A stretch of 64,000 nucleotides of DNA from Pseudomonas berkeleyensis. Its GTDB lineage: Bacteria; Pseudomonadota; Gammaproteobacteria; Pseudomonadales; Pseudomonadaceae. Of this stretch, positions 57,054 through 64,000 are shown in pieces. The position numbers were made by a program, and so were the translations under genes. The notes beneath the pieces are model-generated. The model had not been told where the DNA came from. It ran no database searches and was given only the letters and a program-made list of their open reading frames with translations. Where the stretch lies: NCBI RefSeq assembly GCF_014109765.1, contig NZ_CP059139.1:4524501-4588500 (forward strand), read 5' to 3'. Each line of letters starts with the position of its first letter. Position 1 is the stretch's first letter.

Positions 57054-57485
57054 TCAGGCCGGCAACGTCACCACCGCCATGGTCACCGAAGCCTTGCTGT
57101 ACAGGCGCTTCTGGCCGCCCTCCTCGCCGAACACCTCGGCCTCGACCACCGTGGCCTGGCGCCCGGCCTTGAGTACTTCGGCGCGGCAGAACAGGCGTGC
57201 ACTGCGCGCCGGACGCAGCAGGTTGACCTTGAACTCCAGGGTCAGCACCGTCTGCCCCTCGGCCACCAGCGTCGCAGCGGCGGCACCGGCAGCATGATCG
57301 GCCAGAGTGGTCTGCACACCAGCATGGATGAAACCGTTCTGCTGCAGGTGGCGGAGCTGGATATCCAGCTCCGCCTCGACCCAACCCGGGCCGCAGTCGG
57401 TGGCGCGAATGCCCAGGTCATTGATGAAGTTGGCATCGGCGAAGCCTCGCTCGACCAACTCCCGATAACGCGGATGGGCGTGCAT
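57054..57485 (-). CDS. PaaI-type hotdog-fold thioesterase
   Basis: The 143-residue protein has the hotdog-fold thioesterase pattern: LGIRATDCGPGWVEAELDIQ, the catalytic region NGFIHAGVQTTLADHAAGAAA (as NGFIHAG and TLADHAAGAA) and LTLEFKVNLLRPA. Such enzymes hydrolyse acyl-CoA thioesters. GGAGG is six bases upstream of ATG 57485. It follows the acyl-CoA dehydrogenase by 13 bp and is the last gene of the TetR-controlled operon, so it may release an acid from the dehydrogenase pathway. Confidence 0.88.
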   Translation of the reverse strand: MHAHPRYRELVERGFADANFINDLGIRATDCGPGWVEAELDIQLRHLQQNGFIHAGVQTTLADHAAGAAAATLVAEGQTVLTLEFKVNLLRPARSARLFCRAEVLKAGRQATVVEAEVFGEEGGQKRLYSKASVTMAVVTLPA

Positions 57486-57498
57486 GGCGAACCTCCGA

Positions 57499-59148
57499 TC
57501 AGGCCAGGTGAGGCGTGCTGCGTGCCAGCAGTGCCTCGACGTCGACACCACGCGGCAAGGTGCCGTAGACCCGGCCACGGCCCTCCAGGCGGCTGGCGAT
57601 AAAGGCATCGGAGACGGTGGCGTTGCCCGCCTCCAGCAGCAGCTTGGCCTGCAGCGCCACGGCCATATCCTCGGTGAGCTGGCGCGCGCGGTACTGGATA
57701 TCGGCGGTATCGGCAAAATCGGCTTTCAGACGCTGAATATGTGCCTTCAGACGAGCATCGCCATGGCCATCGCCCAGCTCGGCGAACAGCGCATCGAGTA
57801 CGCCCGGTTCCTTGGACAAAGCGCGTAGCACGTCCAAACACTGCACGTTACCCGAACCTTCCCAGATCGAGTTGACCGGCGCTTCGCGATACAGACGCGG
57901 CAGGATGGTTTCCTCGACGTAACCGGCGCCGCCCATGCACTCGCTCGCCTCGTAGATCATTTCCGGCGCGCGTTTGCAGATCCAGTACTTGCCCACGGCA
58001 GTGACCAGGCGGGCGAACTTGTCTTCCTGCTCGTCATGCTGCTGGTCGAGCGCACGCCCCATGCGCATGCACAGCGCCAGCGCGGCTTCGCTTTCCAGCG
58101 CCAGATCGGCGAGTACGTTCTGCATCAGCGGCTGGTCGGCGAGCCGCTTGCCGCCCACCTGACGGTGTGCGCAGTGGTGCGCGGCCTGGGTCAGGGCCTG
58201 GCGCATCAGGCTACTGGAGCCGACCATGCAGTCGAAGCGGGTCATGGCCACCATCTCGATGATGGTCGGCACGCCGCGCCCTTCCTCGCCGAGCATCCAG
58301 GCGAAGGCGCCACGGTATTCCACCTCGCTGGAGGCGTTGGCCCAGTTGCCCAGCTTGTTCTTCAGGCGCTGGATATAGAACTGGTTGCGCGTGCCGTCCG
58401 GGCGATGACGCGGCAGCAGGAAGCACGACAAGCCCTTGTCGGTGTAAGCCAGGGTGAGGAAGGCATCGCACATCGGCGCCGAGCAGAACCATTTATGGCC
58501 GACCAGCTCGTAACCCTGCCCCGGCCCGCCGAGACCGATGGGATAAGCGCGGGTGGTGTTGGCGCGCACGTCGGTGCCGCCCTGCTTCTCGGTCATGGCC
58601 ATGCCAATGGTGACACCAGCCTTCTGTTCCATCGGCAAGTTGCGCGGGTCGTACTCGGTCGCGAGGATCTTCGGCAGCCATTGCTCGGCGACGTTGGGCT
58701 GCAAGCGAATGGCCGGCACGGCGGCGAAGGTCATGGTCAATGGGCAGCCGCTCGCTGCTTCGGCCTGGCTGTGCATATAGGTCAAGCCGGCACGGGCGAC
58801 ATGCGCGCCAGCGCGTGGGTCTGTCCAGGGCAGTGACGGCAGACCATGCTCGACGGCCGTGCGCATCAACTCGTGATAGGCCGGGTGAAACTCCACCAGA
58901 TCGATGCGGTTGCCATAGCGGTCATGGCTCTTGAACACCGGCTTGTTCTCGTTGGCGAGAAAGCCGGCCTGCATCAATGCACCGCCGGCCAGTGCGCCAT
59001 AAGCGCTCAGGCGCTCGTCCGCCCAACCACCGTCGTAGCGACGAATCCATTCCTGCAACGGTAGATCGAGGCGATAGAGGTTGGCGCCGTCCAGGCTCGG
59101 CACCTGGTTGAACACCTCATGGGTTTCGGCATGCAGGCTAGGTTTCAT
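57499..59148 (-). CDS. AidB-like acyl-CoA dehydrogenase
   Basis: The 549-residue flavoprotein belongs to the AidB branch: FNQVPSLDGANLYRLDL at the N-terminus, FAD site GMAMTEKQGGTDVRANTTRA, KWFCSAPMCDAFLTLA, and the C-terminal ASECMGGAGYVEETILPRLYREAPVNSIWEGSGNV with the catalytic-region Glu. E. coli AidB is part of the adaptive response to alkylation damage, and relatives oxidise branched acyl-CoA. Its ATG overlaps the TetR stop (59145-59148, ATGA). Operon position under a TetR repressor and before a thioesterase suggests a fatty or branched acid substrate rather than DNA repair, but this is inference. Confidence 0.9.
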   Translation of the reverse strand: MKPSLHAETHEVFNQVPSLDGANLYRLDLPLQEWIRRYDGGWADERLSAYGALAGGALMQAGFLANENKPVFKSHDRYGNRIDLVEFHPAYHELMRTAVEHGLPSLPWTDPRAGAHVARAGLTYMHSQAEAASGCPLTMTFAAVPAIRLQPNVAEQWLPKILATEYDPRNLPMEQKAGVTIGMAMTEKQGGTDVRANTTRAYPIGLGGPGQGYELVGHKWFCSAPMCDAFLTLAYTDKGLSCFLLPRHRPDGTRNQFYIQRLKNKLGNWANASSEVEYRGAFAWMLGEEGRGVPTIIEMVAMTRFDCMVGSSSLMRQALTQAAHHCAHRQVGGKRLADQPLMQNVLADLALESEAALALCMRMGRALDQQHDEQEDKFARLVTAVGKYWICKRAPEMIYEASECMGGAGYVEETILPRLYREAPVNSIWEGSGNVQCLDVLRALSKEPGVLDALFAELGDGHGDARLKAHIQRLKADFADTADIQYRARQLTEDMAVALQAKLLLEAGNATVSDAFIASRLEGRGRVYGTLPRGVDVEALLARSTPHLA

Positions 59149-59786
59149 CGCGAAGGCTCCTCGGCGCCGACGGCGCGCAGGCAGAAAGTGGCAAGGCTGG
59201 CGCTGACCTGCGCCAGCTCCAAGGTGGGTTGGCCCGCTTCACGAGCGGCACGAGCGGGCGGCGACAGCGGCCCGATGAGGGATTCAGCGATTGCCCCCAC
59301 CAGACAGGCCGCAACCAGGCCGATCTGCTCGACCCGAAATTCGCCGGCGCGGACACCTTCTTCCAGAAGCTCGATGAACAACTCGGCATAGGCTTCGCGA
59401 TAGAGCAGGCGCTGCTCATCGACCTCCGGGTCGACCGGTTCGGCGATCAAGGCGAAGGCCAGGCGGCGGCTATGCCAGGCGCGGGCGGCGAACTGCTCCA
59501 GGCCAGTACGCAGACGCTCGGCAGCACTACCAGAGCCGCGCAATGCCATGGCCAGAGCGTCGACCTCCCGCTGGCTGGCGGCGGCGAAGACTTCGGCGGC
59601 CAGTTCACCCTTGCTGCGAAAGTGGCGGTACAGGCTGCCAGTAGCGATGCCGACATCCTCGGCCAGTGCCTGCATCGTCAGCGCCGCGAAACCACCCGCG
59701 CTGACGCGCTGCAAGGCGCAAGCAAGGATACGCTCGCGCAGCGCCTGGTCACGGTCGAGTCGAGCTTCGGTGATGCGGTAGGCCAT
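59145..59786 (-). CDS. TetR-family repressor, likely autoregulated
   Basis: The 213-residue protein has an N-terminal TetR helix-turn-helix (about 18-62; EDVGIATGSLYRHF is the recognition part) and a ligand domain of about 140 residues. It overlaps the acyl-CoA dehydrogenase gene by four bases. Directly over and upstream of its start codon is a pair of operator-like palindromes (59785-59835). It is therefore likely to repress its own operon (tetR, dehydrogenase, thioesterase), probably with an acyl-CoA as inducer. The ligand is inferred from the operon partners. Confidence 0.9.
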   Translation of the reverse strand: MAYRITEARLDRDQALRERILACALQRVSAGGFAALTMQALAEDVGIATGSLYRHFRSKGELAAEVFAAASQREVDALAMALRGSGSAAERLRTGLEQFAARAWHSRRLAFALIAEPVDPEVDEQRLLYREAYAELFIELLEEGVRAGEFRVEQIGLVAACLVGAIAESLIGPLSPPARAAREAGQPTLELAQVSASLATFCLRAVGAEEPSR

Positions 59787-59835
59787 GGTCTGAATCCTGA
59801 TTCACCCGTATTTAGTGAATCAGGATTCAGACCAT
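59785..59835. promoter_or_regulatory. Double TetR operator within a perfect 21-bp inverted repeat
   Basis: Two exact 14-bp palindromes, TGAATCCTGATTCA (59791-59804) and TGAATCAGGATTCA (59816-59829), lie 25 bp apart centre to centre. They sit inside a perfect inverted repeat with 21-bp arms (59785-59805 and 59815-59835) and a 9-bp loop. The arm at 59785 overlaps the TetR start codon. This is a typical autoregulatory operator arrangement; a foldback in the mRNA leader is an added possibility. Confidence 0.85.
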
Positions 59836-60028
59836 CACTAAAGGGACGATCCGGCCAAAACTGCGGCCGAAGAAGCGCCGAGAGCGTGCGATTGCCTCAA
59901 AGCCAGATGTATCTGTCATTTGTCAGGGCTCAAGCTTTGAAGCGTCTCCCTAGCATCTGGACATTTTCTGTACAGCGGCGCATAGTCCCCGCGCCTGCAT
60001 GGGAGCAGGCTCAACCGAGGATCACCGT

Positions 60029-60223
60029 ATGAGCAAGAAAGCCGCAAAGCGGCCGAACAAGGCCAAATCCATCGTCGCCCAGCCACTGTTCCGTTCCCGC
60101 CAGGAGCGACCGCAGAAAGGCAAAGGCAGTTACCGCCGCGAAGCCTCCCACAATTGGGAGGCTTCTTGCTTTATGGGCCACGTAAACACGCTGATAGCCC
60201 TGTCTACAGCACGGGCATGCTAA
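60029..60223 (+). CDS. arfA: Alternative ribosome-rescue factor ArfA
   Basis: The 64-residue protein matches ArfA: PLFRSR (19-24), KGKGSYRRE (30-38) and NWEA (42-45), followed by a hydrophobic tail. ArfA recruits RF2 to ribosomes stalled on non-stop mRNA when trans-translation fails. GAGG lies eight bases before ATG 60029. A terminator hairpin lies inside the reading frame, so most transcripts should lack a stop codon; the product is then tagged by tmRNA under normal conditions and released, active, only when tmRNA is lacking. This is the control known from E. coli arfA. Confidence 0.9.
   Translation: MSKKAAKRPNKAKSIVAQPLFRSRQERPQKGKGSYRREASHNWEASCFMGHVNTLIALSTARAC
60140..60172 (+). terminator. 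Intragenic terminator in arfA
   Basis: GAAGCCTCCCA (60140-60150) and TGGGAGGCTTC (60155-60165) form a perfect 11-bp stem with loop CAAT, followed by TTGCTTT. It covers codons 38-46 of arfA and ends the transcript at about codon 48, before the stop. The stem could also be an RNase III target, as in E. coli. Confidence 0.85.
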
Positions 60224-60255
60224 GGTAGCGACCTGCTAAACGCTTTGAGATAGAC

Positions 60256-61512
60256 ATGCCACCTCAGCTACCTCGCCGCACTCTGGCCCTGCTCCCTATC
60301 CTCCTGCTGGCAGCCTGCGCTCAGGCTCCCGCTGAAAGCCTGCCGGCGACACCCAGCCCCGCCGTCACGCAGACGACGCCCACGGCTCCAGCGCCAAGCT
60401 TCTCCGAATGGCAGCAAGCATTGCGCAATGAAGCGCTGGCCAATGGCATCGATGCTGCCGTGTTCGACCGAGCATTTGCCGGCATCAGCCCTGACCCGGC
60501 CGTACTCAAGGCCGACAGTAGCCAACCAGAATTCACCCGACCGGTGTGGGAATACCTTGATGGCGCCGTGTCCTCCAGCCGTATCGGCCGCGGGCGTGTT
60601 CTGCTGGCGCAGCACAACAGCGTGCTACAGCGCATCGAGCAACAGTACGGGGTAGAAGCCCGCATACTGGTGGCGATCTGGGGCCTGGAAAGCAACTTCG
60701 GCAGCAACATTGGCAGCCACAGTGTGATCCGTTCGCTGTCCACGCTGGCTTTCGAAGGCCGTCGTCAGGCCTTCTGGCGCACCCAGCTGCTGGCCGCCCT
60801 GCAGATTCTGCAGCATGGTGACATCCCCAGCGATCGCATGATCGGTTCCTGGGCCGGCGCCATGGGCCAGACCCAGTTCATGCCCACCACCTACAACCAG
60901 CACGCCGTCGATTTCGATGGCGATGGCAAGCGCGACCTGTGGAGTTCCTCCAGCGATGCCCTGGCCTCTGCCGCTCATTACCTGCAATCCTCGGGCTGGC
61001 AGCGCGGCCAACCCTGGGGTTTCGAAGTACGTCTACCGGCAGGCTTCGACTACTCTCTGGCCGACCCGGAGCAACGCCGCACCCTGACCGAATGGGCCGA
61101 GCTTGGCGTGCGTCCGCTGTCGCCTACCGGTGCCGCCGCCAATGCTCGCGCCAACCTGTCGCTGCCTGCCGGTCACCGCGGCCCGGCATTCCTCTTGCTG
61201 GACAACTTCCGCAGCATCCTCAAGTACAACAACTCCACCTCCTATGCCCTGGCCATCGGTCTGCTCGCCGACAACCTGGTGCGCCCAACGACAGTTCAGG
61301 GAAGCTGGCCACGTGACGAGCACCAATTAGGCCGCAGCGAGCGTATCGAGCTGCAGGAGCTGCTGACCGTGAATGGTTTCGATCCCGGCCCTGCCGACGG
61401 CATCATCGGCGCCAACACACGCAAGGCCATTCGCGCCCTGCAATTGCAGCTGAACTGGCCGGCGGACGGCTACCCCACCCAACAACTGCTGCAGCAGCTG
61501 CGCGGCCGCTGA
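60256..61512 (+). CDS. MltB-family lytic murein transglycosylase (lipoprotein, PG-binding domain)
   Basis: The 418-residue protein has lipobox LLLAAC (Cys21), a proline/threonine linker, the SLT/MltB catalytic domain (about 50-340) with catalytic Glu145 in IWGLESNFG, and SWAGAMGQTQFMPTTY, VDFDGDGKRDLW. A C-terminal peptidoglycan-binding domain (about 360-415: LQELLTVNGFDPGPADGIIG) follows. It cleaves glycan strands to 1,6-anhydro-muropeptides for wall turnover. P. aeruginosa has several such SltB enzymes; which one this corresponds to is uncertain. Confidence 0.93.
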   Translation: MPPQLPRRTLALLPILLLAACAQAPAESLPATPSPAVTQTTPTAPAPSFSEWQQALRNEALANGIDAAVFDRAFAGISPDPAVLKADSSQPEFTRPVWEYLDGAVSSSRIGRGRVLLAQHNSVLQRIEQQYGVEARILVAIWGLESNFGSNIGSHSVIRSLSTLAFEGRRQAFWRTQLLAALQILQHGDIPSDRMIGSWAGAMGQTQFMPTTYNQHAVDFDGDGKRDLWSSSSDALASAAHYLQSSGWQRGQPWGFEVRLPAGFDYSLADPEQRRTLTEWAELGVRPLSPTGAAANARANLSLPAGHRGPAFLLLDNFRSILKYNNSTSYALAIGLLADNLVRPTTVQGSWPRDEHQLGRSERIELQELLTVNGFDPGPADGIIGANTRKAIRALQLQLNWPADGYPTQQLLQQLRGR

Positions 61513-61520
61513 CCGCTCTG

Positions 61521-61550
61521 CCGTAGGCTGCGCCGCGCGCACCGCGGCAC
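61521..61550. repeat. REP-like element
   Basis: GTAGGCTGCGCCGCGCGCAC (from about 61522) is a diverged member of the GTAGGGTGCGCC family; it lies just after the transglycosylase gene. Confidence 0.5.
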
Positions 61551-61667
61551 CCTGGGGGCCAGCTTTGTCGACAAGCGGCCCCGGCGCCTGCATACACCTT
61601 CTGTGATAGACTGCCGGGCGGCCACAAGCCCCCGCCAATGGAGCCTCTACCGGAGTCCAGATTTCCG

Positions 61668-62720
61668 ATGTCAGACACGTCCTCGCCTAAAACCGTTGCC
61701 AGCGGCGAAAAATTTCGCACTGCTCAGGGCATCACTGCGATCAAGGACGGCCAGAAGCGCCGTGCCTCGGCCGAACCCCAGGTCTTCGAACCCAAGCCCA
61801 AGTGGCTGCGGGTAAAAGCCCCTGGCGGCAGCCGCTTCGAAGCAGTCAAACGCAACGTCGGCGAACATCGCCTGAGCACCGTGTGCCAGGAATCGCATTG
61901 CCCGAACATGGGCGAGTGCTGGTCCAACGGCACGGCCACCATCATGCTGATGGGTTCGGTGTGCACCCGTGCATGCCGTTTCTGCGCCGTGGACACCGGC
62001 AACCCCAATGGCTGGCTGGATCTGGAAGAGCCGCAGAACACCGCCAAGTCGGTGGAGCTGATGGCGCTGCGCTATATCGTGCTGACCTCGGTGGATCGCG
62101 ACGACCTCGAGGACGGCGGCGCGGGCCACTATGCAGCCTGCGTACGAGCGATCAAGGAAAACACGCCGCAGGTAGTGGTCGAGGCCCTGACGCCCGACTT
62201 CGACGGCGATCATCAAGCTATCGAGCGCGTGGTGGACTCTGGCCTCGAAGTCTTCGCACAGAACGTCGAAACCGTTAAGCGCCTGACCCATGTCGTGCGT
62301 GATCCACGCGCCGGCTACGAAAAGACGCTGAACGTGCTGGCCCACGCCAAGCGCCACCGCCCGCAGGTGCTGACCAAGACCAGCTTGATGCTGGGCCTGG
62401 GTGAAACAGACGAGGAAATCCTGGAAACCATGGATGACCTGCGCGCCATCGGTGTGGACATCCTCACCCTCGGCCAATACCTGCAACCAACGCGTAACCA
62501 CCTGAAGGTGCAGCGCTGGGTCAGCCCGGAAGAGTTCAACCGCTTGCGCGACATCGGCCTGGAAAAGGGTTTCATGGAGGTCGCGGCGGGCCCGCTGGTG
62601 CGCTCAAGCTACCGTGCTGACCGCGTGTTCGAGAAGAACAACCTGGGCCTTGCAGCCCCGGTACCGGTGCCTGGCCAGGACATCAACAGCAGCCTGATCC
62701 CGGCGCTGAATCTGAACTGA
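61668..62720 (+). CDS. lipA: Lipoyl synthase LipA
   Basis: The 350-residue radical-SAM enzyme inserts two sulfur atoms into octanoyl chains of lipoyl-dependent enzymes. Both iron-sulfur clusters are visible: the auxiliary cluster cysteines Cys73, Cys78 and Cys84 ([12 protein letters not shown]), and the SAM cluster CTRACRFC (Cys99, Cys103, Cys106). The closing motif [11 protein letters not shown] includes the serine that ligates the auxiliary cluster. ATG 61668 gives the family start. The usual partner lipB is not adjacent. A terminator follows. Confidence 0.97.
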   Translation: MSDTSSPKTVASGEKFRTAQGITAIKDGQKRRASAEPQVFEPKPKWLRVKAPGGSRFEAVKRNVGEHRLSTVCQESHCPNMGECWSNGTATIMLMGSVCTRACRFCAVDTGNPNGWLDLEEPQNTAKSVELMALRYIVLTSVDRDDLEDGGAGHYAACVRAIKENTPQVVVEALTPDFDGDHQAIERVVDSGLEVFAQNVETVKRLTHVVRDPRAGYEKTLNVLAHAKRHRPQVLTKTSLMLGLGETDEEILETMDDLRAIGVDILTLGQYLQPTRNHLKVQRWVSPEEFNRLRDIGLEKGFMEVAAGPLVRSSYRADRVFEKNNLGLAAPVPVPGQDINSSLIPALNLN

Positions 62721-62739
62721 CCCTCACCGTCAGGCACAA

Positions 62740-62767
62740 AAAAACGGGGCTATATGCCCCGTTTTTT
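62740..62767. terminator. Bidirectional terminator between lipA and cysNC
   Basis: ACGGGGC (62744-62750) and GCCCCGT (62756-62762) form the stem, flanked by A-rich and T-rich runs (AAAAAAA before, TTTTTT after). It can end transcription from both converging genes, lipA and cysNC. Confidence 0.88.
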
Positions 62768-62817
62768 CGTTCGCCGTTATCACCAGACCTGGCTGGCGAG
62801 AACGGCATTGCAGTAAC

Positions 62818-64000
62818 TCAGATCGCGCCGCGCTGACGCAGCAGATCCAGCACCGCCTTCACGCCCTCTTCGACCGACTGCGACTGGGTATCGATCACCA
62901 GATCGGCGTCCAGCGGCACATCATAGGGGAAACCTTCACCAGGAATGTTGTCGCCACCGGCGGCATACAAACCCTGCGGATCGCGCTCGGCGCAGATCTG
63001 CGGCGAAGCCTGCACGTAGACAGTGATCAGACGCTCGTTACCGATCAACGCCTTGGCCTGCTCGCGTCCCTCGGCATCTGGAGCGACGAACGCGGCCAGA
63101 GTCAGCAAGCCGGCTTCGTTGAACTGACGCGCCACATGGGCGGCACGACGCCAGTTCTCGGTACGCCCGGCACGATCCTGCGGCAGCCCTTTGTTCAGGT
63201 CGTGGCGCAGGTTCTGGCCATCGAGCACGTACACGGCGCGGCCCATGTCGAACAGCTTGCGCTCGACGGCATAAGCCAGAGTGCTCTTGCCCGCACCGGA
63301 CAGGCCGGAGAACAGCACGGTAGCCGGCTGCTGGCCAAAACGCAGGGAGCGCTCCTCGGTGGACACATGAGCCAGGCGACCATGCTGACCGCCGCCATGA
63401 GTGACCGGATCGGCGATGATCATGCCCGCACCGACGGTGCCATTGGTCAGGCGATCGATAACGATGAAGGCACCCGTGGTGCGGTTGTATTCATAGCCAT
63501 CCAGTGCGATCGATGCATCCAGCGCGACCTTGACCCGACCGATCTCGTTGAGTTTCAGCTCACTGGCGGCGCCCTGCTCCAGAGTATTCACATCCACGCG
63601 GTGAACGATGCTGGGGATCGAACCAGGCACGTAGCTGGTAGCGCGCTTGATGTCGTACTTCTTGCCCGGCAGCATCGGCTCTTCGCCCATCCACACCAGC
63701 ATCGCTTCGAAACCATCGGTGACCTGCGGACGGTTGTCGGCATGAACCAGCATGTCGCCACGCGACACATCGATCTCGTCCTCAAGGGTCAGGGTGACCG
63801 CCTGACCCGGGCCGGCCTGCTCCAGTTCGCCTTCGAAAGTGACGATGGACTTGACCCGACTGCTCTTGCCCGAGGGCAGTGCCACGACTTCATCGCCCTT
63901 GCGCACGATACCGCTGGCCAGAGTGCCGGCGAAGCCACGGAAGTTGAGGTTCGGCCGATTGACGTACTGCACCGGGAAGCGCAGGTCATCGAAATTGCGA
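62818..64000 (-). CDS. cysNC: CysNC: sulfate adenylyltransferase subunit 1 / APS kinase, truncated by window edge
   Basis: The 394 residues present are the C-terminal part of a bifunctional enzyme: the CysN beta-barrel domains ([36 protein letters not shown]) followed by the APS kinase CysC (about the last 190 residues) with P-loop [25 protein letters not shown] and the [12 protein letters not shown] lid region. The enzyme with CysD makes APS from sulfate, and the CysC part phosphorylates it to PAPS. The gene begins beyond the window end; its stop is at 62818. Confidence 0.95.
   Translation of the reverse strand, partial: RNFDDLRFPVQYVNRPNLNFRGFAGTLASGIVRKGDEVVALPSGKSSRVKSIVTFEGELEQAGPGQAVTLTLEDEIDVSRGDMLVHADNRPQVTDGFEAMLVWMGEEPMLPGKKYDIKRATSYVPGSIPSIVHRVDVNTLEQGAASELKLNEIGRVKVALDASIALDGYEYNRTTGAFIVIDRLTNGTVGAGMIIADPVTHGGGQHGRLAHVSTEERSLRFGQQPATVLFSGLSGAGKSTLAYAVERKLFDMGRAVYVLDGQNLRHDLNKGLPQDRAGRTENWRRAAHVARQFNEAGLLTLAAFVAPDAEGREQAKALIGNERLITVYVQASPQICAERDPQGLYAAGGDNIPGEGFPYDVPLDADLVIDTQSQSVEEGVKAVLDLLRQRGAI

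Noticed and set aside
59990..60028. LexA-like site before arfA (CTGTACAG core)
   Set aside because: The CTGTACAG at about 59969-59976 is too short to be the 16-bp LexA box, and the gene is not expected in the SOS regulon.

Overview
The window is high-GC, densely packed Gammaproteobacterial chromosome. Its gene content points to the genus Pseudomonas, most likely the P. mendocina/P. oleovorans side of the genus: a piuA/piuC iron-uptake pair, group IV ornithine decarboxylase SpeC, a CueR/CopA/CopZ copper locus, a CysNC fusion, ArfA, and many short GTAGGGTGCGCC-type palindromic repeats between genes. The species assignment is inference. No tRNA, rRNA, CRISPR array or complete transposon was seen.

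Region by region. 1-5.9 kb: a truncated Bcr/CflA transporter, then an RND efflux adaptor and pump with a divergent TetR repressor. 5.9-17.6 kb: the copper locus, with copZ, a small secreted protein, copA and, further on, cueR. Between copA and cueR sits a type VI secretion (T6SS) cassette: vgrG on the + strand converging on a five-gene minus-strand operon (DUF4123 adaptor, YceK-like lipoprotein, two paralogous lipoproteins, class 3 lipase). 17.7-21.4 kb: RIO kinase, LysR regulator and divergent NAD(P)-binding protein, DUF2218 protein, 5-oxoprolinase subunit A. 21.6-33 kb: iron uptake, with two TonB-dependent receptors, PiuC hydroxylase, a flavin/PepSY reductase and candidate Fur boxes; speC lies inside this block. 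33-46 kb: mostly housekeeping genes (prfC, DnaQ-like exonuclease, NYN nuclease, deacylase, small periplasmic binding proteins, TlpA-type thioredoxin fusion, hrpB, CDF metal exporter), with REP repeats and a 177-bp MITE-like element near 35 kb. 46-56 kb: Lrp regulator with a candidate sRNA beside it, globin, rluE, alcohol dehydrogenase, MocR regulator divergent from a threonine dehydratase, amn. 56-60 kb: a cobalamin riboswitch in front of a CbiM-type permease, and a TetR/acyl-CoA dehydrogenase/thioesterase operon with a striking double operator. 60-64 kb: arfA with a terminator inside its coding region, a lytic transglycosylase, lipA and the 3' part of cysNC.

How the parts work together. Copper: CueR should bind the two MerR-type promoters in front of copZ and copA. 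Iron: Fur probably controls the receptors and the reductase. T6SS: VgrG would carry the lipase out with the help of the DUF4123 adaptor, while the lipoproteins protect the producer's own periplasm. The T6SS cassette is the most interesting block. It appears inserted into the copper locus, has an inverted gene order, and carries a twin lipoprotein family that I do not recognise as any described immunity family.
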